From NCBI GenBank assembly GCA_011800805.1, contig MPNW01001090.1, positions 1-17,182 of the forward strand: a stretch of 17,182 nt of DNA. Direction: 5' to 3'. Made by a program: the position numbers and the translations under genes. The number at the start of each line of letters is the position of its first letter. Within the stretch, counting starts at the first letter, position 1. This document shows, piece by piece, positions 10,977 through 17,182 of this stretch. The stretch comes from Hirudo medicinalis (lineage: Eukaryota > Annelida > Clitellata > Hirudinida > Hirudinidae). The notes beneath the pieces were generated by a model. The model had not been told where the DNA came from. It searched no databases and saw only the letters and a list, made by a program, of their open reading frames with translations.

Positions 10977-11734
10977 GAGCTTATTCACTTCAATATTATC
11001 ATATTATTAATACCGAATAATGTCATGCACCTCACGAATATAATCAATCAATCAATTGATTGGATTAATTGACAAAAAATAACGAAAAATACAACAACAC
11101 CTTTCCAGAGACGGAGGACTGAGATTCGGTGAGATGGAGAGGGATTGCCAGATTGCACACGGTGCTGCCACCTTCCTCAAGGAAAGACTGTTCGAAGCGT
11201 CAGACCCCTACCCTGCCTACATCTGCAACAACTGCGGCCTGGCCGTCGTCAGCAACCACGAGAACGAAATGTTCATGTGCGACAGGTGTAACAACAGGAC
11301 CAATGTGAGTCATTCTTGTATTTGGGGGTGACCTCCGTGTTAAAGCGCTACCTTGTGGTCGCTGTTCGACAGCCATGATCAAATACCAGATTGGGCCACC
11401 ACCGGCCTGCACCGTTGGGCATTGGACCGGGGTGGTTCTTGTATTTGGCTCTTTAGTACCAGACCCCATGTCTGGTGACCTTTGAGCAGATATCTGTAGA
11501 TGATTCAGTACACCTTATCCTGTGCCTTTTTATGTATTGAGCTCTCAAGTTCTTATTGTTTACTATCCCTATTCACTTAATAATAACCTCACACAACGTT
11601 GTAACTTTTTTTTCAACTTTTCCTTCCAGATCAGCCAGATAAACATGCCGTACGCCTGCAAGTTGTTGTTCCAGGAGCTCCAAGGGATGAGCATTTGCAC
11701 GAGGGTTGTTCATGAAACCACAGAATTTAAGTGA
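5060..11734 (+). CDS. POLR2B: RNA polymerase II second-largest subunit (RPB2 family), 15 exons, divergent, one frame break
   Basis: RPB2 forms one half of the Pol II active-centre cleft in the nucleus and holds template, RNA-DNA hybrid and the second metal site. Fifteen exons with canonical GT...AG junctions, all matching in phase, give 1160 residues once a missing base in exon 10 is allowed for; human RPB2 has 1174. The order follows the family: protrusion and lobe (about 1-400), fork with [11 protein letters not shown] (477-487) and CPAETPEG (497-504), GFNQEDS with the Glu-Asp pair at about 772-773, [12 protein letters not shown] (913-924) with the two conserved lysines, the hybrid-binding and switch region, and a C-terminal clamp zinc site with Cys 1100, 1103, 1118 and 1121, ending in [12 protein letters not shown]. 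Assignment to Pol II, not Pol I or III, rests on PAETPEG and DHNQSPRN. Divergence from the human protein recalled from memory is large (see findings). Confidence 0.95.
5315..5520 (+). CDS. POLR2B: RPB2 exon 2
   Basis: The acceptor ccaaacag ends at 5314 with no other AG since the T-tract near 5270; the donor GCC|gtaagt is at 5521. It encodes residues 5-73, including [20 protein letters not shown], the start of the protrusion. The ATG at 5297 lies in another frame and is not the start. Confidence 0.9.
5642..5791 (+). CDS. POLR2B: RPB2 exon 3
   Basis: The acceptor accatttcag ends at 5641 and the donor ACT|gtaagt is at 5792. It encodes residues 74-123 with the family signature [19 protein letters not shown]. 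Confidence 0.95.
6072..6291 (+). CDS. POLR2B: RPB2 exon 4
   Basis: The acceptor atttgggcag ends at 6071 and the donor G|gttaga is at 6292. It encodes residues 124-197 with [20 protein letters not shown], a near-invariant RPB2 motif. The exon ends after the first base of a Val codon. Confidence 0.95.
6530..6636 (+). CDS. POLR2B: RPB2 exon 5 (lobe)
   Basis: The acceptor acttttttag ends at 6529 and the donor AAG|gtgatt is at 6637. It encodes residues 197-232 with [13 protein letters not shown] and NSSRPTS. The part joining exon 6 is about five residues shorter than the human lobe loop, which is Gly-rich there. Confidence 0.93.
6773..7254 (+). CDS. POLR2B: RPB2 exon 6
   Basis: The acceptor atatcaccag ends at 6772 and the donor GG|gtaagt is at 7255. 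It encodes residues 233-393 with [40 protein letters not shown] and [17 protein letters not shown], all in family order. Confidence 0.96.
7371..7557 (+). CDS. POLR2B: RPB2 exon 7
   Basis: The acceptor ataattgcag ends at 7370 and the donor CAG|gtttgt is at 7558. It encodes residues 393-455 and contains [15 protein letters not shown], part of the fork region. Confidence 0.96.
7776..8090 (+). CDS. POLR2B: RPB2 exon 8 (fork and hybrid-binding start)
   Basis: The acceptor ttattgcag ends at 7775 and the donor TGG|gtgagt is at 8091. It encodes residues 456-560 with [20 protein letters not shown] and CPAETPEG. Between them the usual HNTxWG is replaced by HVTHFG (489-494). Confidence 0.96.
8186..8285. 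repeat. Compound AAT/ATT/GTT/GTC repeat in RPB2 intron 8
   Basis: Blocks of taa, att, gtt and gtc units follow each other and end eight bases before the exon 9 acceptor, serving as its T-rich tract. Confidence 0.85.
8294..8517 (+). CDS. POLR2B: RPB2 exon 9
   Basis: The acceptor aacattacag ends at 8293 and the donor GG|gtgagt is at 8518. It encodes residues 561-635 with [12 protein letters not shown], the conserved motif of the external domains. The stretch before it is a few residues shorter than in human RPB2. Confidence 0.95.
8761..9435 (+). CDS. POLR2B: RPB2 exon 10 (active-site exon, contains the frame break)
   Basis: The acceptor attcatccag ends at 8760 and the donor GAG|gttgga is at 9436. 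It encodes residues 635-860: [41 protein letters not shown], and [11 protein letters not shown] with the acidic pair that helps hold the second metal ion. Homology runs in one frame to about 9367 (DDGTIFP) and resumes one base off at 9370 ([13 protein letters not shown]). One base is missing between CCT and ATG; as written the first frame would run on to a stop near 9466. Confidence 0.93.
9478..9538. repeat. (ATT)n-rich tract in RPB2 intron 10
   Basis: Interrupted att and gtt units occupy most of this 134-base intron. Confidence 0.85.
9570..9650 (+). CDS. POLR2B: RPB2 exon 11
   Basis: The acceptor gcctttcag ends at 9569 and the donor AAG|gtagcc is at 9651. It encodes 27 residues (861-887) with [19 protein letters not shown], matching the family where the preceding exon stops. 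Confidence 0.94.
9780..10139 (+). CDS. POLR2B: RPB2 exon 12 (hybrid-binding lysines)
   Basis: The acceptor acacatccag ends at 9779 and the donor GAG|gtaagg is at 10140. It encodes residues 888-1007 with [12 protein letters not shown] (Lys 915 and 923 match the two catalytic-centre lysines), [31 protein letters not shown] and GDSTPFND. Confidence 0.97.
10168..10340. repeat. AT-rich and (ATT)n tracts in RPB2 intron 12
   Basis: Runs of aataat and atatta up to about 10265 and a second ATT block at 10303-10340. The rest of the intron is unremarkable AT-rich sequence. Confidence 0.8.
10537..10697 (+). CDS. POLR2B: RPB2 exon 13
   Basis: The acceptor acaccctccag ends at 10536 and the donor AG|gtaacc is at 10698. 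It encodes residues 1008-1061 with [20 protein letters not shown] and QPMEGRSR, the switch and anchor region. Confidence 0.96.
10903..10975. repeat. (TTATGA)n then (TTA)n array in RPB2 intron 13
   Basis: About five copies of a six-base unit, ttatga, pass directly into about 14 TTA units, suggesting one arose from the other. Confidence 0.93.
11109..11304 (+). CDS. POLR2B: RPB2 exon 14 (clamp zinc site)
   Basis: The acceptor acctttccag ends at 11108 and the donor AAT|gtgagt is at 11305. It encodes residues 1061-1126 with [19 protein letters not shown] and LFEASDPY, then the zinc ligands CNNC and CDRC 14 residues apart. The residues between the Cys pairs differ strongly from human RPB2. Confidence 0.96.
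11630..11734 (+). CDS. POLR2B: RPB2 exon 15 (last exon)
   Basis: The acceptor ttttccttccag ends at 11629. It encodes [17 protein letters not shown], the near-invariant RPB2 C-terminus, then a tail of about 15 residues ([11 protein letters not shown]) that differs from and is longer than the usual animal ending. The stop is TGA at 11732-11734. Confidence 0.95.
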   Translation: MSQINMPYACKLLFQELQGMSICTRVVHETTEFK

Positions 11735-11752
11735 TCCGAGTTGACTTTAAAG

Positions 11753-11758
11753 AATAAA
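11753..11758 (+). promoter_or_regulatory. Poly(A) signal of the RPB2 gene
   Basis: AATAAA lies 19 bases after the stop codon, with a second copy overlapping 11766-11771. This implies a very short 3'UTR. AT-rich context makes a chance match possible. Confidence 0.55.
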
Positions 11759-11831
11759 TAATTATAATAAAAATAATATAAGAGCACTATATTGTTTGAA
11801 AGTTTTTGTTTAAGATAATTTGTCATTATAA

Positions 11832-11889
11832 ATTATTATTGTTGTTGTTGTTGTTGTTGTTGTTATTATTATTATTATTATTATTATTG
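11832..11889. repeat. (TTG)n(TTA)n compound microsatellite
   Basis: About seven gtt units then about eight att units, 100 bases downstream of the RPB2 stop. Confidence 0.93.
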
Positions 11890-12039
11890 GTAAATAAATT
11901 ATAAACAAGAGACAAATGAAGGAAAGGAAATCTTTCCACGAATTTGAGCAACAAAGCAACATTTTCAACGAATATTCACCGAATACACAACTAAAACAAC
12001 CTGTCTGCACTAAAAGTCAAAATAAACAATTAAAATGAA

Positions 12040-12118
12040 ATGAATAATCCACAAAACTGAGAACTGAATAATCCACAAAACTGAGGACTGAATAATCCAC
12101 AAAACTGAGAACTGAATA
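12040..12118. repeat. 24-bp tandem repeat, three copies plus a partial copy
   Basis: The unit ctgaataatccacaaaactg plus aga/agg and a occurs at 12040-12063, 12064-12087 and 12088-12111, with one difference in the middle copy and at the first base, then a seven-base partial copy. It has no spacers, so it is not CRISPR. Confidence 0.95.
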
Positions 12119-12790
12119 GCTGTTAGAAATTCTTTCTAAAAAAAAAATTTACTCAGTGCTTCGACGAAATCTCAAGTCTTTGAAAGCTTAAAGAGTTGAA
12201 AAAGAGCATTTTTATCTCCATGGAAACGGCTTTGTTTCCCAAAACATCGTCAAAAGCTGCTATCTTTGTTTACCTTTCTTGCGGCCACGACCGTCCTGTT
12301 GTATGTCTCCGTGGATGTTTTGTGTCACTTGGTGTTGCTGGAGTATATTGTTGCATGTTGTTGGGGCGCATTATTGTTTATTGCTGGATAGATATTGTAT
12401 CACTATTGTGTGCTTGTATTGCATCATCATATGTATCTTTGTGCTGCTGGATTGTATTTTTTGTTTGAGTTTGTTTTATATTTTTTCTGGTTGCTTTCTG
12501 TTTACAACGAATAGGATTACTAGTCATCACCACGTTGACGACCATGCTCGCGTCCGTAGCAACGCCATCCTATTTGAAATAGGCGCTACATAAATGGTTT
12601 CGATGTTCTGTGCTCACCGCAATTAAACTGTCCGAATTACATCTATTGATTGTATTTAATCAATAATTAAAATATTCAAAAGTTGACAATGAAGTAAAAT
12701 TTATTTCACACATATTCATGCAATGTCTTTGTAAAACTTTATCGTACAGAGGTGGTCTCGGGGTGGTCTCGCCTTTGTTATAGCGGGAGT
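12119..12790. other. Intergenic stretch with no supported gene
   Basis: Frames here are short and T/G-rich with hydrophobic low-complexity products and no homology I recognise. A GCGCTACATAAAT motif at 12583-12595 is discussed in the findings. Confidence 0.5.
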
Positions 12791-12803
12791 CAATTATATT
12801 TTC

Positions 12804-12868
<65 letters not shown>
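12804..12868. repeat. (TTA)n microsatellite flanked by 13-bp direct repeats
   Basis: About 21 TTA units. The sequence caattatattttc ends directly before it (12791-12803) and recurs at 12878-12890. Confidence 0.95.
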
Positions 12869-12869
<1 letters not shown>

Positions 12870-12971
12870 TGTGCACGCAATTATATTTTCAATCACATTA
12901 TTTGTGGACATTCTTAAATTATTATTAGATATTATTAATGACGATTATTAGTTAATTTAGTTTAAATTATT

Positions 12972-13101
12972 TAGTTTTTAATTATTATTATTATTTAGTT
13001 TTTAAATATTATTAATTGGTTTTTAAATATTATTAATTAGTTTTAATTTATCATTAATTACTTTTAAATCATTATTAATTAGTTTTTAAATATCATTGAT
13101 T
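12972..13101. repeat. Degenerate 21-bp AT-rich tandem repeat, about six copies
   Basis: The unit agtttttaaatattattaat and its variants (acttttaaatcattattaat and others) recur with a period of 21-22. Confidence 0.85.
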
Positions 13102-13809
13102 TCAATGATCACTTTTAAAACATTACCGTGAAAGTTACACGTTGGCACGGCCTGTAATTCAAGCAGAACAATTTTTTTTTTCAGCCCAAAAAACTCTCTC
13201 CACATTCCTTAAGTTTTAGAAAGTCGTGACTGAAAACAATGAACAATTCATTGTTGAAATGGTACTCGACCAAAGCCGTTGTTCTTCCAAAAGAGAGTCT
13301 CCTGCCTCAGACTTCCACTGCTGCTCGTCTGATGTTTGGACATCAATCTCAACGGTAGCCAGACTTCTTTCTTTGTCAATGTTCTTCTTTTTTTGCCCGC
13401 CGAAGACTTGAAAGGACCAGGAGAGAATGGAAGGATGTGAAAGGAGAGAGAATGAAGAGAGAGGAACGGAGAGGGGAGGGGAGGGGAGGAGTATATCAGT
13501 AAAAGTTCAGGTGGAATGCTCCGGTGGAAAGCTTTTGAAGACCGTGAATGGTATAAAACAAAAAAAAGAGAGTAGTCGTGCCGTGCGGAGATTTTGCAAG
13601 TGCACACAGTCCTCCTCAATGGAGCGACTATAAATGAGAATATTTATACAAAAACAAAAAACAAAAAAAAAATCCACGGGCATAAATTTTTCATCGCAAA
13701 ATAAAATTTGAAACATTTCAAACTTGGATGAACGTAAAAACGAAGGATTCTTTTGAATCTCATCGCTTCTCGTCATGGGAGGTCGATCAACTTGACGTGC
13801 TACATTAAT
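13102..13809. other. Intergenic stretch with a purine-rich tract
   Basis: No supported gene. Frames on both strands are short and look random. It contains a perfect hairpin at 13235-13255 and a purine-rich strand at about 13408-13490. Confidence 0.5.
13409..13490 (+). repeat. Purine-rich tract with clustered G runs
   Basis: Mostly A and G for about 80 bases, ending in three runs of four G separated by single A (13473-13486) followed by GG. Such DNA can form a triplex or a G-quadruplex. Confidence 0.7.
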
Positions 13810-13934
13810 GGCTGGATGGCTGGATGGCTGGCTGGATGGATGGATGAATGGATGAATGAATGAATGGATGGATGGATGATGGATGGATGAATGGATGAAT
13901 GGATGGATGGATGGATGGATGGATGATGGATGAA
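13810..13934. repeat. (GGAT/GAAT)n tetranucleotide array
   Basis: Units ggat, ggct and gaat; the reverse complement of the ATCC type found in the first intron and at 15391-15811. Confidence 0.95.
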
Positions 13935-14169
13935 AGAACTCAAAGAAAGACATAAGTGAATTATAAACTCATGGATGAACATTTAGGAAATCCTAAATTG
14001 ATGATGATAATGATGCGCTGCTGAAACCGGTGGTCCATTTGGTCCACCCGGGGTCAGACGTACTCGAAATCTGAATTTATGGGGTAAGTTCCACCTTTTT
14101 CAAATTTTAATTGCCATCAAAAATGCCAATATTTACATCGGAAGCCAGTATGACGCACCTTGCATGTAA

Positions 14170-14330
14170 ACACAACCTACTTTCATTCCGTGCCACCGAT
14201 TGACCAATGACCTTCACGATGGAACGAGGGCACGTTTCTATTGGCCGGACTGGTGCGCGTGACGGCCACGCCTTCTTTTCCGGTCCTCCATTAATAGAGC
14301 TGGAAACAGGAAGGAAGTTGAGGAAATGCA
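14170..14330. promoter_or_regulatory. GC-richer block with two opposed CCAAT boxes
   Basis: CCAAT at 14204-14208 and its inverse ATTGG at 14240-14244 lie in a locally GC-rich patch with gtgacggccacgcc. This could be a promoter, but no downstream gene is seen on either side, so it is tentative. Confidence 0.2.
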
Positions 14331-14388
14331 AATATAAAATGAAATATTGCGATGAATGGGCTCGCGTGGTGAGGTGCGTGAATGGGAA

Positions 14389-14534
14389 ATTATTATTATT
14401 ATTATTATTATTGTTATTGATGATGATGATGATGAGGATGGCTGATGATGACGTTGATGATGATGATGATGATGACGATGATGACGACGACGACGATGAC
14501 GATGATGATGATGATGATACTGACGTGGCNGTTA

Positions 14535-14629
<95 letters not shown>
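14389..14629. repeat. Compound ATT / GAT-GAC / ATT array with one ambiguous base
   Basis: A short ATT block, about 100 bases of GAT and GAC units (14418-14519), an N at 14530, then about 31 TTA units. The N marks an unresolved base inside repeats. Confidence 0.95.
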
Positions 14630-14630
<1 letters not shown>

Positions 14631-14899
14631 TCAGCCCAGACTGGACTCCATTCCTTGAAATCCTTCTCAAAACCACACCCACAAAGTGGTAGTGCCTCAG
14701 TTTTGACATTACATGACATTCACGCTTACATTCCTAACACTTTCATTTCCAAGTCATTTAACAGCGCCATTGGTGTTCCTGGATTAATGACATTCAATTA
14801 TTGTCTTAACGATGACGAGTCATCGTTGTCATCGTCATAATCGTCATCTAGAAAATGAGTTTCAGCATAGTTTTCAAAAACTCTAGCAATTTTCGTGAC

Positions 14900-15139
14900 T
14901 GATCGATATATCGATTGATTGATTGATTGATTACATGACTGATGGCCTGTTTGATTGATTGACTTATTGTATGATTGACTGATTGGTTGGCTAATTGGTT
15001 GATTAATCGATCAATCGATTGTTGACAAATTAACTGGTTGATTGGTTGACTAATTGATTTTTTGTTTATTTGGTTGCTTAATTAAGCGATCAGACGATTG
15101 GTTGATTGATTGATTGATTGATTGATTGAGCGATTGATT
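14900..15139. repeat. Degenerate (GATT)n region
   Basis: Blocks of gattgatt at 14912-14932 and 15098-15130 with decayed ttgattgac/ttggttg units between. It starts with the 14-bp palindrome atcgatatatcgat (14902-14915). Confidence 0.9.
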
Positions 15140-15302
15140 GGCTGGTGTCAGGCAAGCACGTCTTTAGATGATGGCGATAAAAAGAGAAATGAAAGAACGT
15201 CAGCACATTCAATAATGGCGGACTCACTTTGATTGATGCTACGATTAGATACTGGACTTAATTCAATACCGATTCCAAATGGAAAGGAGAATTTCGTTCA
15301 TT

Positions 15303-15519
15303 TCCATTCCATCCGCCTATCCGTCAATTCATTCATCCATTCACCGATCTGTTCATTTGTTTCTTCAATCAATCCCTCCGTATTTCTCGACATTCATTCA
15401 TTAATTCATCCATCCATCCATCCAACCATCCATCCATCCATCCATCCATCCATCTATCCAACCTTCCATCTATCCATCCATCCATCCATCCATCCATCCA
15501 TCCATCCACCCAGCATCCA
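15303..15519. repeat. (ATCC)n tetranucleotide array
   Basis: A core of pure atcc units at about 15407-15509 with degenerate attc/atcc units upstream. Confidence 0.95.
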
Positions 15520-15674
15520 GGACATGCGTGGATGATGTCTCCAATTGCTCAGTTGAAAGCTTTTTAGTTGAAATCTTAAACCACGTGAGTGACACAAGAT
15601 GGTCTCCACGTGGCATGGTGTTCTTTAATCCGTTCAGGGATTCTTCCGTCCATCCGCATGTCACTCTCCTTTTT

Positions 15675-15811
15675 TCCATCCATCCATCCATCCATCCATC
15701 CATCCATCCATCCACCCGTCTATCCACTCATCCATCCATCCACTCGCCTATCCACTCATCCATCCATCCATCCATCCATCCATCCACCCGCCTATCCACT
15801 CATCCATCCGA
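15675..15811. repeat. (ATCC)n array with a higher-order unit
   Basis: Runs of atcc contain three copies of a longer variant, ctatccactcatccatcc, near 15719, 15748 and 15791, each preceded by ccac(c/t)cg. Confidence 0.95.
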
Positions 15812-15941
15812 TCACCCAATTCGACTGACAATGGCTTGGTTTTCCATTCAGATTTTTATTCAAGGAAGTCCTGTTTCGACTTGCCCATGACGTCACATGG
15901 ATTCACTTATCGACAGGTTCTCTTCAGGAGTGCAGGAGTGT

Positions 15942-16060
15942 GAATGAATGGGTGGATGGATGGGTGGATGGATGGATGGATGGATGGAAGGAAGGGTGGA
16001 TGGATGGTGGATGGGTGGATGGATAGATGGATGGATGGATGGGTGGATGAATGAATGAGT
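15942..16060. repeat. (GGAT)n array, opposite orientation to the two before it
   Basis: Units ggat with gggt variants on the + strand. It faces the ATCC arrays at 15303-15811 as a loose inverted repeat. Confidence 0.95.
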
Positions 16061-16140
16061 GGTTAATAAATGTTTATAGATATTTATTATTCCATCATCG
16101 ACTTTATTAAGAGAAAGAATTGAGTCATCGTGGTTAGGAG

Positions 16141-16311
16141 ATTCATTTAATTCAATTTAATTCATTTAATTCATTCAATTCAATTTAATTCAATTTAATT
16201 CAATTTAATTCAATTTAATTCAATTTAATTAATTCAATTCAATTCAATTCAATTCAATTCAATTCATTTAATTCAATTAATTCAATTTAATTCATTCAAT
16301 TCATTCATTCA
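16141..16311. repeat. (TTCAATTTAA)n / (TTCAA)n array
   Basis: A ten-base unit ttcaatttaa in about five copies grades into a five-base unit ttcaa at 16233-16262 and back into mixed units. Confidence 0.93.
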
Positions 16312-16514
16312 CTCTCCTCAACTCCATTCCATCCTGTTGTAGGAAGATAATCAGAGACATTAGGTGGGTTTTATCTCGTTTCACGAATGAACATTGTTTT
16401 GGCGAGATCGTCATCACCAATCGAAACTTCATCGAAACATTATTCTTAAAATAAAAATAATAATGTTGATATTATTATTTATTGTTTACGTTATGTACTT
16501 AATCTGTGCAATGA

Positions 16515-16691
16515 AACTCTCATCGTCTCTCGTCATCGTCGTCGTCGTCGCCGTCGTCGTCGTCATTATTATCATCGTCATCGTCATCACCACCACCATC
16601 ATCATCGTCGTCGTCGTCGTCATCATCATTATCATCATCGTCATCGTCATCACCATCACCATCACCATCATAACCATCATCATCATCATCA
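16515..16691. repeat. (GTC/ATC/ACC)n trinucleotide array
   Basis: Blocks of gtc, atc and acc units over about 175 bases. Translations of it are meaningless runs of Ile, Val and Thr. Confidence 0.93.
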
Positions 16692-16705
16692 CGGACATCC
16701 TAGCA

Positions 16706-16812
16706 ACCACGTGGGATGCAGCAGCAAATATTGGACCTGGCGGCCAACCAGAGGACGAGTCATCCTTCCCATCTCCTCGGTATATAAGAGCCGTCAGGAA
16801 ATAGGAAATCGA
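16706..16812 (+). promoter_or_regulatory. Candidate TATA-box promoter near the right edge
   Basis: TATATAAGAG at 16781-16790 is a near-ideal TATA box. Upstream are a palindromic E-box CCACGTGG (16707-16714) and a GAGTCA half-site near 16757. The next 240 bases are unusually GC-rich for this window. Whether it drives a host gene to the right or is a mobile-element promoter cannot be told. Confidence 0.4.
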
Positions 16813-17059
16813 AATATTAGGACTGCGCATGCTCCTCCTGCTCTCGAACACTTCCGCTTCCGAAGACCTCGGGAGAACCACTTCCTGTTCCCATCCAATT
16901 GTTTCCAGGTTTCTTCCGGGACCCTCTCTCCCGATTGATCCGCGGGGTAGACCCTGAAGCCCTCCCCGCGTCTGTTCGGAGGCGCCAACGAAGCGGATAT
17001 TCTTCAGTGCAGACTGAGCGCCTTAAAAAGTGGGTGAAAGACTTGTTCTTCTGGGTTCG

Positions 17060-17182
<123 letters not shown>

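Noticed and set aside
12040..12118. Possible CRISPR array
   Set aside because: Repeats are directly adjacent without spacers, and the DNA is eukaryotic.
13248..13619. 123-codon reverse ORF
   Set aside because: Ser/Pro/Leu-rich translation of the complement of a purine tract, no recognisable domain.
13507..13982. Reverse-strand ORFs rich in IHPS
   Set aside because: They are translations of the GGAT array plus AT-rich flank, with no conserved motif.
14014..14169. Frame reading GGPFGPPGV with a donor-like GGG|gtaagt at 14084
   Set aside because: It recalls a collagen triplet, but only for nine residues; there is no start, acceptor or continuing exon.
14530..14530. N as a possible scaffold gap
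   Set aside because: A single ambiguous base between two microsatellites; it is more likely a base-calling uncertainty, though the array lengths around it may be wrong.
14107..14840. Overlapping ORFs of poly-Ile, poly-Asp, poly-Asn or poly-Leu
   Set aside because: They are trinucleotide repeats read in all frames and cross the ambiguous base at 14530.
15233..15890. ORFs over the ATCC arrays
   Set aside because: Periodic peptides from a tetranucleotide repeat, no coding signal in the flanks.

Overview
This is nuclear DNA from an invertebrate animal. Both genes are on the + strand, have canonical GT...AG introns of about 95-410 bp, and sit in AT-rich sequence crowded with microsatellites. A lophotrochozoan such as a leech or other annelid would fit, but that is a guess from base composition, intron size and repeat style. 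No species can be read from the window.

Layout. (1) 1-225: AT-rich sequence, probably the end of an intron. (2) 226 to about 3641 (possibly 3809): the 3' part of a multi-exon gene I do not recognise. Five exons join in phase into at least 801 residues: a charged N-terminal stretch, a His/Gln tract, then a large exon rich in Ser, His and Gln. Its 3' end is ambiguous because several frames are open and an exon-like segment follows the first stop. (3) 3810-5059: intergenic sequence with an ATT array and a possible poly(A) signal. (4) 5060-11734: a complete 15-exon gene for an RNA polymerase II second-largest subunit (RPB2/POLR2B family). All 14 junctions keep phase and the product would be 1160 residues once one missing base in exon 10 is allowed for. 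Active-site and zinc-binding residues are present. (5) 11735-17182: no gene I can support. It holds many tri- and tetranucleotide arrays in both orientations, a 24-bp tandem repeat, a 21-bp tandem repeat, an ATT array flanked by 13-bp direct repeats, one ambiguous base, and a TATA-containing GC-richer block near the right edge that could be a promoter or part of an LTR.

The most interesting point is the RPB2 gene. It looks clearly more divergent than expected for animal POLR2B, has changed an almost invariant motif in the hybrid-binding region, and carries a single-base frame break in an otherwise well-kept gene. It may be a divergent second RPB2 copy, a fast-evolving ortholog with a sequence error, or a recent pseudogene. 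The neighbouring gene shows no functional link to it; the two simply share a strand.
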